From: Wurfbainia villosa | Taxonomy: Eukaryota > Streptophyta > Magnoliopsida > Zingiberales > Zingiberaceae | DNA: 64,000 bases | Assembly: GCA_025175895.1 (NCBI GenBank) | Contig: CM045988.1 | Coordinates: 91,981,137 to 92,045,136 of the forward strand | Reading direction: 5' to 3' | Shown here: positions 49,941 through 61,200 of the stretch, in pieces | Layout of the letters: the number at the start of each line of letters is the position of its first letter | How positions within the stretch are numbered: position 1 is the first letter of the stretch | The notes under the pieces: generated by a model | Seen by the model: only the letters and a program-made list of their open reading frames with translations | Told to the model about the DNA's origin: nothing | The model's database searches: none | Made by a program: the position numbers and the translations under genes

Positions 49941-51950
49941 TGTATGTATTTATATATGTAATCTATAAATTGATTCAGTATAAATTTGATTTGGTTTATA
50001 AAATTAAGTAATAATTATGTTCCACTCATCATTTGTATATGTCAATCTGACTTACATTGATATATTCTATTACATACATCCCATCTAATTAACTTAATCA
50101 TTATACAATCATGATATTTAACATTAAATGAACTTATCATTTAAAAATTATACTCATAATGAACTTATCAAAGAATATATTGCAATAAACAAATATCATA
50201 CATTATGTAGAGTAAACAACATAAAATGAACAAATCATTTAGAATGAACATATCATTAACTTAAGCATGTTGTACATTGTTAACACATAATAAACTCTAC
50301 TAACATTCATATTACTCATAACTAAAAAACAACTCTAACAAACTAGATAGACAATTACTACTTCCACTAGGATAAGTACTAGTGCAGTAGTAATTCAAAC
50401 ATGTCCTATCTTTCTAGGCTCAACTAGGACACTCTCGATTAGGACACTCTCAGGATGATACCAAGTCACTGAATCCTGTAAAGAACCCACATAAAAGTTC
50501 TCTTCTGGTTATTATTTTGGATCTTCTTCACACTCTCCATAGTGAAGCAACTATGTGCACAAGTGTGTATATGTGATGCACCCCTCGTAGAACTCTCATA
50601 TCTGGTGTGCAACGTCACTCAGGTTGTCTGTCAGTGAACGAACCAATGCCCAGATCCTGTAGTTATCTAGAATAGGAAACTCCGGCATCTCAAGTCTCCA
50701 AAATAGTACTCGATTAAGCCTCCCCATGTGTCCTCCAACTCCATAAGCAGGGTCATATTATATCCCCTTTGTAGCTTCCCTCAGCTTATTTCGTAACACA
50801 TCGTGATGAGTCATCGTGGTAATCATCCATGTCATCTGAAAAAATTGAAATTAATTAAGTCAGTACAAAACCGACAAACCAACACATATATCGGCATAGA
50901 ATCAACACAATAAATCAAGAAAGAAAAAAACTTCTTGATTTTTAGGAGATCCAATAACCAATCGATTGGAATTTACTCAATCGACTAAAATATATTTCAG
51001 TCGACCGACACCAATCAATAGTCTATCAGTCGATTGTCAACTTATATTAGTCAACTGGTACTTTGGAAACTCAACTCGGCAGTGTTCCATGAGAACCCGA
51101 ATACTACGTACACGATTTGCTCCGAGCACCCCAAGTATTCGAGCACTATATATGATATTCTGCCTTCTCATCATCCCTAACCATCAACCCTAGTTCACTA
51201 AGCTTATAATTAAGTTGTTTATGTCGAGTACAAGTTGTTCCAAACAACTACTCAATATTTCTAGTCATGAGTTAAGTTAACTATAGTCAACTATGACAAG
51301 TCAGTCAATGCCAACCACCGAGTGCTTCTAGTGCTTTGTGCTCCGAGCACCTAGTGTAAAATCTGAGTACCATAGGCAAATGCCGAGCACTTAGGGCTCT
51401 GGTCGAGCATCTAGTGCTCTTGGCGAGCACCATATGCTCTTGCCGAGCATCAGGGGTACTAGCCGACCACCCTGTGCTTTGGCCGAGCACCCTGTGCCTT
51501 GATCGAGTATTTACACTATTTTCTTGAGTAGCACAAGGTCTGACCGAGCATCTTGTGCTTTGGCTGACCACCACATGGCAAAATCGAGAACATATAGACA
51601 ATTCCGAGTCCCATATGTAATGGTTGAGTCGAGAAGGGCAGTTTCTTACTCGTGAACTCCCATGTAAAATTCGAGCACTCACCGTCCCAGTTAAGTTGAG
51701 AAAAGCGGTTTTTCATTCTGGAATTGCTCGATAAAAGCATTGTTCATTGTCTTCATGATGAACTTTACGCAGAGCTCGATTTCACACTCGTCCCGTGCAC
51801 CTAAAGTGCAAGACTGCAAGTGTACTATTTTTTCACTCGGCAATAATCTAACGAAATCACTGTTCATCGTCTTCTTCGATGAACTCGTGATTTTTACCGT
51901 CTAAATTCACACGAACAGATACAAATCAACGTTTGCTCTGATATCAATAT
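49941..51950 (-). other. Long leader of the outer copia element
   Basis: About 2 kb between the 5' LTR and gag on the minus strand. No gene is seen. It holds short repeats of CAGTCGAC/ATCGACT type at 50950-51060 and a 20-bp tandem array at 51344-51645. A degenerate primer site, TGATATCAGAGC on the minus strand, lies at 51935-51946 beside the LTR. Confidence 0.65.
51344..51645. repeat. 20-bp tandem repeat array
   Basis: CGAGCACCNTGTGCTNTGGC-like units start at 51344, 51364, 51384, 51404, 51424, 51444, 51464, 51484, 51504 and 51524, exactly 20 bp apart, then at 51545, 51565, 51585, 51605 and 51625 after a one-base shift. The central units (51384-51503) are best conserved. The period is not a multiple of three, which argues against a protein repeat. 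Confidence 0.88.
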
Positions 51951-52402
51951 TGGAATTACTGTATCTAAATGAAGTTTGCATTAAATTTTAAAGTAACTGT
52001 AAACAATAATACCGTAATTACAAGGCTTACAGTACTTTCGTCGGTTTATCGTCAGTGGTCTAAGCTGTTTTCTTTGTCGAAGGAGAAAGATGCTCGTCGT
52101 CCGAAGAATGATCACGATTCGTAAAATCGAAAGATCCTTACTTTTTCACAAATCAAATTCAGTCGTACTTGGAGTGTTCTCGAAATTCTCCGTTCTTTCC
52201 AATAGCCTGATGGTGTTCTAACAATACTCAATTCCAACAATCTGACAGCGATCCTCATACTCACTCCTCTTCCATTTCTCTCTTGGACGCACTTCCTTTT
52301 ATAAGGATTATTGCAGCACACGAAATGCACGCTGCACTCGAAATGCACGCTGCAATCTTATGGCAACGTGTGAGGAGTTAAAAAAAAAAAAAACTGCCTA
52401 CA
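51951..52402 (-). repeat. 5' LTR of the outer copia element
   Basis: Partner of 26837-27286. It includes a local 17-bp duplication (CGAAATGCACGCTGCA, twice near 52321-52355) absent from the other LTR. Confidence 0.85.
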
Positions 52403-52919
52403 AATAAGCATTAATTCTCTATTTTCTTAGCCAAACCCTTTCCTTGGCCTCTTGTTCCACGTAGAAGGTTGGTTTTAGTCTCTTTATTTATACCAGTGTT
52501 TTCACAATGATCTATAGAGTTGCCTTTCATTCTATTGTTTAATTTATTCCGTGGTAATCTCAAGTTTGGTATGCTATTAGATATTCTAAACTATCTAATT
52601 TGGCTTAATCAAACTAGGCAGTGTTGGCGAAGTATTGTCTCAAGGATGGAAAATTGTTGATTATACATCTTAAGCACTTGGATCGATTCAGAAAACTAAA
52701 TTGACAATTAGCCAAGCCAATTGTTCTGCTATAAATATAGCTATAACTCTATGAGCTAGCAGAGGGAGAGATATCTCCCAAGTCTTATGCCAGTGTATTT
52801 GCCATACAGACTCTTTTTTCAGTATTTCTTATTTTTATTATTATTATTTTTTTATGACGAACAGTAGTGAACCTGTATTCATTCAAGAACTATCAAAATA
52901 AAGCAGCACAAGTTGCGTT
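52403..52919. other. Spacer right of the nested block
   Basis: AT-rich sequence between the outer copia LTR and the MITE. It should be the original downstream sequence of the cytochrome b5 gene before the retrotransposon inserted. No coding region was recognised. Confidence 0.55.
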
Positions 52920-52922
52920 TTA

Positions 52923-53190
52923 GGGTCTATTTGGGAGGAGATAAGGAGAGTATAAGTAATGGAAGGAGAATGAAAGGGAGAGTAAAGGAGATTTACACTT
53001 TAAATTGGGGTGTAAGAAATGTCCAATTTTTATGAAGGGGAAGGGTATAAATTCATCCTCATTCTCCTCTCTTTCCCTTTCCTTTCTTCTTCCCTCACTT
53101 CTTCCCAAACAAAGATAACCTTTTTTTCTTTCTTATTTATTCTTACTCTTCTATTATTTACACCTTCTTTATCTCCTCCCAAATAAGTCC
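52923..53190. mobile_element. Tourist-like MITE (PIF/Harbinger type), 268 bp
   Basis: Terminal inverted repeats are GGGTCTATTTGGGAGGAGAT on the left and its near-complement ATCTCCTCCCAAATAAGTCC on the right. The element is bounded by TTA on both sides (52920-52922 and 53191-53193), the usual 3-bp target duplication of this family. The interior is noncoding and purine-rich on the left, pyrimidine-rich on the right, so nearly the whole element can fold back. Confidence 0.85.
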
Positions 53191-53193
53191 TTA

Positions 53194-54400
53194 CAATCCT
53201 AATATCTAGCTAATAGCCACTAAAATTTTTGCTAGAGACATTACAAAAGAGAAATTTTAGCATGTGATGTCTGTACTATTATTAAAAGAAATTTGGCCCT
53301 TAGTATTTTCTGTTCTAAATAAAATAAAATAAAAAATCATTTTGCCATTTTCGTTCATGGTAATGTGGTAATCACCTACCGAATCTGTGATGTGGTTGTC
53401 CTTAATTCTCATAAATATAAAAAAATAATTTTTAAATAGATAGAGATTAATTTTTAAAGAAATTTTGATGTATAATCAATTTTTTTTATTTTCTTTTTTA
53501 TTAATATAATGTTTCTATTTTTTTTTTTAATGTGGTTGTCCTTTGTGCAGTTTGCCAATCGCTGGAGCTGGTGGTTGCCTTTTTGTTTTTCTGACTGACT
53601 GATTTGTATCACTAGTAAACGTGAAAAAAATTATTTAAAAAATAAAAAGAAAGATAGCGAGATGATTTTTTTTTTAATAAAAAGATGTAATGGCGTGGAC
53701 TACCTTGCTTATATAGACTTTAGTTAGAATTAACAAACGTAAGATCATATAATAGTATTTTAGTCATCTATGCTCATTGTTATTCTCCTGGGAAATCTAT
53801 TTTATTACTACTTTGTGAAAATTTGTTGATGAGGTATGGTAAATGCATCATAATTGATCGAGGATAAATAAATAAAAAAATATTTCCAAGGAAAATGAAA
53901 GTTTAGAAATATCTATTTCTTTAATTTAATTAATCAAATAAAATATAAGCTTGATTTAAATTTTTATATTTGATTTATTCATATATCCTAAATAATACAT
54001 GAGATACTACCTTTACAATTTATAAAAATAACGATTTGTCCAACTCATGTTAACTTTTCTACCTTACCTTTGTCCATTCAATTGGTTATAAAAGTCCTCT
54101 TGTCACTAGATTAACTAAATTAATTTGTTTATTCTTTTTAGCTTGATTAGCCTGTTTAACTTAAATTATTTGATTGACTTGATCAATCCATTAAATTTGC
54201 CCGGTTTGATAGATTTGATTGACTCAACTAACTAGTTTAATCAATTTTACTTATTTATAATAGATTTGTTCTTTCAAGAGTTTAATTATTTTTATGTATT
54301 TTTTTTTATAGATAAATATTTTAATATCAGTCCAAAAAAAAGTCTGAATAGGTTTTTAAAGTTCCATACCCATGTATATGAATTTTCTGATAAGTATCCT
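53194..54400. other. AT-rich spacer
   Basis: Many A/T runs and no supported gene. Nothing beyond low-complexity sequence was recognised. Confidence 0.6.
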
Positions 54401-54404
54401 TTGA

Positions 54405-54750
54405 ATTCATCCTCTTCCTCTCAAAAATAATTTTATTTCTATCCATCCATATATGATGAATTATACATATCATAGCAAGATGTCTTGCACTCGTCAAGAT
54501 TCAAGTGTTTCCATATTGTTGCTCGAAACCTCTGAACATTATTCTCTAGTATGTAATCACCTCCTGTTATATGCAAAGTCAATTTCTAATCTTTTTCCAT
54601 AGCAAATATGTGATGAGAGAATGAGTGCTCATGTGTTTCTTTTGCACTAACACAAAAAAGACAAATTTTATCCCAAATCCATAGTTGTTTAGCCTCTGTC
54701 CTTCGGAATTATTTATAAATTTTGTCGACCCCTTTACCTATTTGGTTGAA
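54405..54750 (-). pseudogene. LINE reverse-transcriptase ORF, C-terminal fragment
   Basis: The minus strand reads DKICLFCVSAKETHEHSFSH at about 54620-54680, resembling the zinc-binding region found after plant LINE reverse transcriptases (CxxC...ETxxHxF). About 130 bp further on it reads ARHLAMICIIHHIWMDRNKI with FERKR after it (about 54415-54500), the typical IHHIW-ERN end of such proteins. Frames are broken between the blocks. No poly(A) tail or target duplication was located. Identification is by motif resemblance. Confidence 0.6.
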
Positions 54751-56339
54751 CCGGAATGTAATTTATTAGATGCTATTGTGGTTGATTCCTCCCTAAGTAT
54801 CTCATAAAATCTTCTTAATCAATGATGAGTTAGTACATTTCATCAGTCAAGACCAAATATTTATTTTTTTTGTATTTAAATATATGAGAAATGCTTATTT
54901 ATGAAATACAATATGGATTTAGAAATCATAGTTGTATAAAAAAAATTGATACTTCTATTTATTTTTAATCAAATATAAAATAATTATTCTAAAAAAAATA
55001 ATGAATATATTATATATATAGAAGAGTATTATTCTTCTCACGAACCCAATAAATTATAAATTTTATATTTCTATAAAATATACTGTAATTTTATAATATG
55101 ATGTTTTTTTTTAATCTAACATAATTATTATTTTAAGTATTAGTTGTTTAATTTAGGTTTATTAAATTTTTCTTGCTTTTCGATCCTATTTTTTGATACC
55201 ATTTATCTCATTGACTATTTATACAATTTTTTTACAAATCCAATACAACAATAAAATAAAATTTCATTTTTTATTTTCGAGCAATTATATTGCCAGAATA
55301 AAATGTCTTTCAATATGTTATGGAGATCATGACTAATCCATGGAGTATAATTTGGGAGCATGGATAATTAAGTTAGTCTACTTAAATGCCGCTTAAGAAA
55401 AGAAAATTAAAAAAAATAGAAAAATTAAATAATAATAATAATAATAATAATAATTTTCTTTTCATGATTCACGTAAGTTATAATTTTATAATAGTTAATT
55501 ATATTTCCCATTATATTAGCATACAAGTCCCCGGAGATTTCAAAAAATTTCTTTATATTATTGTTTTTTTTTTAATTTCAAGAAAACTATAACCATTAAT
55601 TAATTAATTACCAATAAATTAAACTGTGTTCCATAAGAATGAAAAAAATTCAACTTAGTGATCCAAATAAGAAATAAAATCTAAAAGACCAAATCAACTA
55701 GTATACAATCTTAAAATATACTTAAACAAATAAACAATGTGAATAAGTTTAGGATAAGACGCGCACGGCTTTAATACAATACTTTCACTAGCAAACCAAA
55801 AACAGGGTTTAAGAACATTTTTAGAGAAATAAAATTGAGAACGATCAAAATGTTATTTGAATTTTAAAACTATTTGTAAATATATTTTTCATCTGTGAAA
55901 GCTAATTCTCAAAATTAGTTTTGGACGTATCAAAAATTATAAACGAGATAGTTGTGATATAAATAATTATAAATCACCCAATATATATATTTTATAGTTT
56001 TATGAAAATAAGGATTTGATAATTTGAACTAAAAGTAAAAGACAGACAGAGAGAGATGATAATAAAATTACATATATAATTCTTTTTTATTTGAGCAATT
56101 TTTCACAAATATTTTGGCAAAGACTCAAAGTTGGAATGTTCAATTTAATTCCAAAGTCAAGGTTCGCAAGTCAACGAGTTATCAAACCATGTGACGTCTA
56201 ATCCATGACGATATAATCCAAACGAGAAATGACGCCTTATTCATGACGACATAATCTAAATCAAAAGGAATAGAATAAATAAAATCATAAAATATTGATA
56301 CCGGGTAAAATTAAATTATGGTCAGGAAAACAAATCGGA
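54751..56339. other. AT-rich spacer
   Basis: No supported gene. It contains an (AAT)n microsatellite at 55428-55454 and scattered A/T runs. Confidence 0.6.
55428..55454. repeat. (AAT)n microsatellite
   Basis: Nine uninterrupted AAT units. Confidence 0.95.
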
Positions 56340-57390
56340 CCTACCATGTCATCTAGCTCATGATAGGTGGCAACCCAAACTTCTATCAACAGGTCGGACA
56401 ACCCGCGTCCCGAACTTCTATCATCAGGTCGGATGTCCCGCGTCCCGGTCCAAACTTCTATCATCATGCCGGACGCCCCGCCTCTCGGCCCGGATTTTCG
56501 TCACCAGGGTGGATGCCCTGCATCCTAGGGCGAACCTCTATCATGTCGGTCGTGTCACGTCTCGGCTCGGACTTTTTATTATACTGAAGGTTTTTCGTCC
56601 CATCCATTTTATCTCTTGGCAAGGATACGTCTTCTCTGATGCACCGTCTCTCTGTATGATTTATTTTATTGTAAGCTGACCCATTTAAAGGAGGAGACGA
56701 TTATTCTATACCTTTAAGTTGATTTGGCAATCCTCGTCATCACCTCTCTCCGACAAAAAGTGATATCCTCTTACCAGGCTCAAATAAGTATCTGCGGCAT
56801 TAATTGAGATTTGTCTCCTATCAACTGCACGATGTGTATTAATTGCCGCTCACACGCAAAAGCAGATTTCCCTGCTAAAGTTTCAGAAGGATTGGCGGCA
56901 ATATTAATTAGGATTTGCCTCCTATCAACCGCGCGATGTGCATTAATTGCAACTCACGCGCTGGATGCAGTTTAGATAGCAATGATCATGATGTACAACC
57001 CCTGGAGTCATATCACCTCCGCGGGCAAAATCCATCGGCGGGGGGACTCCTCCCCTATATATATGACTCTCCTTGAAAAAGAAAGGTAAGTTCTCACGCT
57101 CTTAACCTCGTTCCTTTTAGTTTCTCCTCACTTCTTCAATCTAATTTTCTGCCTTGAGCATCGGAGGGGCGTTGTCGAGATCCCTCTCGGCGCCCTTAAC
57201 CGTTTGCTACCGTGCAAGATATCCATTCGGCTCCGCCATCCGACGAAGTCGCGTTCCAGCTATGCTAAATTGTTCTTCTCCATCATCCCTCCACACTGTA
57301 GTTGTCGGCCCTTGTCGTATTCGTCACTCGGATACCTCATCATCATCGTCTCGACGGACAACAAATATAATTAAGAAAACTCAAATATTC
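56340..57390 (+). mobile_element. Probable LTR remnant or solo LTR (gypsy-like)
   Basis: This 1 kb is GC-richer than its surroundings. It contains a tandem array (56376-56582), a diverged direct repeat (56799-56862 and 56903-56962), a TATA-like CCTATATATATGACTC at about 57053 and, downstream, CTTGAGCATCGGAGGGGCG with CTCGGCGCCCTTAA, as seen in R regions of plant gypsy LTRs. No clean TG...CA ends, target duplication or internal domain was found. Confidence 0.4.
56376..56582. repeat. 40-bp tandem repeat
   Basis: Units with AACTTCTATCATCAGGTCGG and CGCCCCGCGTCCCGGCCC-like halves are anchored at TTCTA 56381, 56416, 56456, then 56496, 56536 and about 56575. After the first 35-bp step the spacing is 40 bp. 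Confidence 0.8.
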
Positions 57391-58255
57391 TAGTTACTTA
57401 AATTTTCATATCCCAACTTACACTCGTTTCTGTTGTTCTATCACATATTTAATTTAAAGGTGATTTTTTAAATTAATATTAAAATATCTTTTAAATTAAA
57501 AAAATGAATTAGTATTTAAATTATTCATGAATAGAAGATATTTTAACAATAAATTAAAATGAAAATTATAAAAAAAATTAATATGAATAACTTTGTATTT
57601 AAAAAGTCAAAGTCGCACTGCTGATCATCATGCATGACGCAGTTTTTCGCTGGGAGCTCCGCTCCTCGTCTCCCCTTGAAATTTAACTCTTTTGATATAT
57701 AGAAAGAAGATCACTGATCAAAAGGCGAGATCCAATTCAAAATGAAGAAGGAAGCAAGGCGAAGAGGAAGACTCGGAGATCTACGCTGATGCTTGAGGTG
57801 TGGAACAAACCGCCTCAAGCCTCACGCGGTCGATCGTCTCGCGATTACTTGTCGCCGCAACTTCCTTCGGAGAAATTAACTTAATTATTCTGCAGCTACT
57901 TCGACGTTTCGCTCCCCTCTAGATCTCGAGATCAGTTCAAAGTCCCATCTTTCACTAACCTGTAATCATTTGAGTCTGTCGGGTAGTTAGCATAGCATCT
58001 TCGATGCTCGATCCTTGCAGTTACACTTCATCTCCTTCATTTCGCATGTGCATTTGAACTCAATTTCATCCTTGCTTTGTGCGACTTAGACCTAGTCAGG
58101 GTCAGATATATGTTCATGTTGGTATAAATCAAGTACAAAAGATCCCTTATAAACTCCAGATTTTGATCCTCAATTCGTACAGTGGGATCTCAGTTGTTGT
58201 TTTTTTTTTTTTTTGGAGTTGAAGCCGTCCCTTTGAATAGTTTTGATCTAGTAGC
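57391..58255 (+). other. Upstream region and likely 5' UTR of the RGLG-type gene
   Basis: AT-rich to about 57600, then mixed composition. A 5' UTR exon near 57690-57961 ending at a possible GT donor (57962) is plausible because a long pyrimidine-rich stretch precedes the start codon, but no clear acceptor fixes it. Confidence 0.4.
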
Positions 58256-61200
58256 ATGGGAGCTAAAAGCTCAGTCGAAGGGAGAAGCCGAGAAGCAAGG
58301 TCTTCAACCCCTCCTTACCATGGAACGCCACACAAAGAGCAGCCTTACTCCACAAGCGGCACCCATGAATGGATTTCCCATCAGAGTCACTACCGGCATC
58401 ATCGTCATCCTCCTCCATATGAGTTTCATTCCGTGGCCAACCCTTCTGATCCGTCCTACTGCCGATCACTACCATCAGCATGCCCGTCGGTGTCTCCAAG
58501 TAACACGACCCCGAACCAGAGAAGGGCGAGTTTTTCACCAACCAGTGGAAAGAGGCCTAAGTTGGAGCATAAGTTCTCAAGGATAGCCGATGGCTTTACT
58601 TCCTTGCAGCAGGTAAAGTTTTTAACTTTTTTTTTTTCCTCTCGTAATGCCAAGCATCTCTTTGAGTGTGGAGTATTTCATTTACCACGAGCTGAGGAGG
58701 CAAATTTAAAATTTCCAAACAAAAAATATATCAAAACTACTCTTGTTTAATTGAACTGTCATGTGAATTTAAATTTATTCTTTAAGAGGGAGGAAAATAT
58801 ATGTGCTTCCCCGTTAGTTTAATTGCCATACCCATTAGACGATGGACCAAAGTAGAATTTTTGTAGTTTTAAAGGGGTATATAAAGTACCTACAAACTCC
58901 AAAAGGGTTGCGATATATATATATATATATATATATATAACTTGCATGTCCTATCCAAGTAGTGCCAAGGAAATAGATTTAAAGAACTGGCCTTTACTAT
59001 TGGTTGATGTTTGTAACTTGAAAAGCTTGGTACTAATAATCAATTATTCCAAAGAGATCGGAGCTTTATCATCATGAGATGATTTTTTCAGGATAATTTG
59101 TTGACTGATAGCATACCACACTCGCTGGATCCTATCTTGCTTGATTTGCTATTCTATATCTCTACCTCACCTATATCCTAAAAATAATATGCTGTTTGAG
59201 AAGCCCATAATGCATGCAATTTCGATAGGTAACTGAGGAGCTGGCAAAATCTGGACTTGAATCATCAAATCTCATTGTAGGAATTGACTTCACAAAAAGC
59301 AATGAGTGGACAGGTACAGGTCGATGGATTCTTGTGTTCATTAAAGCACAAATGACAAATCTAATTGATTGTCTCGGACAGGCAAGAACGCATTCCATGG
59401 CAGCAGCTTGCACCGCGTTGGAACTACTAAAAATCCTTACGAACAAGCAATATCCATTATTGGACTAACCTTGTCGACATTTGACGAAGATAACTTAATC
59501 CCATGCTTTGGTTTCGGAGATGGTAAGCATACATCCTGCTGGATACTTTCAATGTGATAGCTGATTTGAGCTTTTGATTAACCTTTGAAAATCATGGCTT
59601 GATTACTGGTGCAGCATCTACCCATGACCAAGATGTATTTAGCTTCTGCCCAGGGAACAGACCATGCCATGGATTTAAGGAAGCTTTAGATCGGTATCGA
59701 GAAATTGCTCCGTTTGTGAGATTAGCTGGTACTTTTGGATTTAGCTCGCAGAAAAAAAAAACCCTCTGTAAACAGTAGTTTTGCAAGACATTAACTTGAA
59801 TCTGATATTTTTGGTTCTAGGACCGACATCTTTTGCACCGATTATTGAAATGGCCATGACCATTGTGGAGCAGAGTGGAGGGCAATACCATGTTCTATTA
59901 ATCATTGCTGATGGTCAGGTATGGTTTTTCTTTGTTCTAGTTTTTGTTCTCTATTTGATGAAGAAAAACGAAAAAAAAAAAAATTGTTCCTGGAATGTTG
60001 TTTTTGTTTGCAGTCTTGCCAGTTTGATAATAGTTGGTATCTTACGTATTCATATGCATAGTTGGTATACAACCAATTAAGTTGGCTTTTCCAAAATAAC
60101 TTTTTTTTTTAGATATTTAAGAATGTAATACTGGAGCAGGTTACAAGGAGTGTAGATACTGAAACTGGTCGATCGAGCCCCCAAGAACAAAAGACAGTCG
60201 ATGCTATTGTCAAAGCTAGGTAAATTCACATAATTGCAAGGGATGGCACTTGCAGACTTTTGTGTTTTTTTTTTTTAATCATGTCTACGAAATGGAGCCA
60301 ATCAACGTTCAATTGGAACTGTCTACAGCATTCCACAATAGGAAGTTTCATCATAGAAAATGCAATAGTTTGTGTATCTGTTCACCAATGAATTATTATT
60401 ATTCTGAGAAAATGATTATGATGGTGGCTGGCCTTTTTTCCCCACTAAAGCGATGAGTTCCTTATTTGCTTCGAATCCTGCTGCAGCAAGTATCCCTTGT
60501 CCATTATTTTAGTTGGAGTTGGAGATGGACCATGGGACATGATGCATGAATTTGACGACAACATCCCTGCAAGATCTTTTGACAATTTCCAGGTTAAAAA
60601 TATATAACATAGCAACGTGTTTACTGTTTATCCTTTCACAAACACATGCCACAAAATGGTAGTAGAACCTAAATAAATAAATAAATGTTTCTGTAGTTTG
60701 TGAATTTCACTGAAGTTATGTCCGAGGATGCACCAGAAAGTCGCAAAGAGGCGAAGTTTTCTCTTGCAGCACTTATGGAAATACCTTTGCAGTATAGAGC
60801 AACACAGGATCTTGGGATTTTGGGGTACGTGGATAAAAATATTCCTGGAAAAAAATCATTCTTATGATTTCCTTTTAATCAATCTTTATTAAGTTTTTAC
60901 TCCGTGATATCCAACTTTTGTGATTGTGTACCTTGTCACATGAGCAGTCAGCATGCTAGAACATCACCAAGAAGAGTGGCTCTTCCACCGCCTGCTACTG
61001 TTCCCGATTCAGTACCTCTTGGTCCACAACCTTTTGATTCCTCGCCTGGTTCTATGCAGAGCTCATCATCTTATTCGCATCACAGTACAACTCCTGCTCC
61101 AACAGCACCAGCTGCAAGTGCCTCTTCAGACACTCAGGTAAGAAGCTACTGAAGAAATCATGTTTTTTTATTTAAAAAAAAAACTATTTTTTTTTTAAGA

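Larger units (their letters stand above)
26837..52402 (-). mobile_element. Outer Ty1/copia retrotransposon containing two later insertions
   Basis: Diverged direct repeats at 26837-27286 and 51951-52402 are its LTRs; both end TGGAATTA...CTACA on the plus strand. Without the two nested insertions the element is about 8.2 kb. On the minus strand it reads 5' LTR, degenerate primer site, a leader of about 2 kb, gag (49838-49940 continuing at 41177-40322), protease/integrase, RT, RNase H (down to about 37280), 3' region and 3' LTR. Frames are broken throughout. The LTRs differ by roughly 10-20% by eye, so this is the oldest layer. Flanks AATAT (left) and AAATA (right) do not make a clean 5-bp duplication. 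Confidence 0.85.

Noticed and set aside
26837..52402. A perfect 5-bp target duplication for the outer copia element
   Set aside because: Flanks are AATAT on the left and AAATA on the right; they resemble each other but are not identical at the chosen LTR ends, so none is claimed.
58182..58586. 134-codon plus-strand frame overlapping the RGLG-type exon 1
   Set aside because: It overlaps the 58256 frame, which carries the conserved start and joins in phase to the vWA exons; this one is a shadow.
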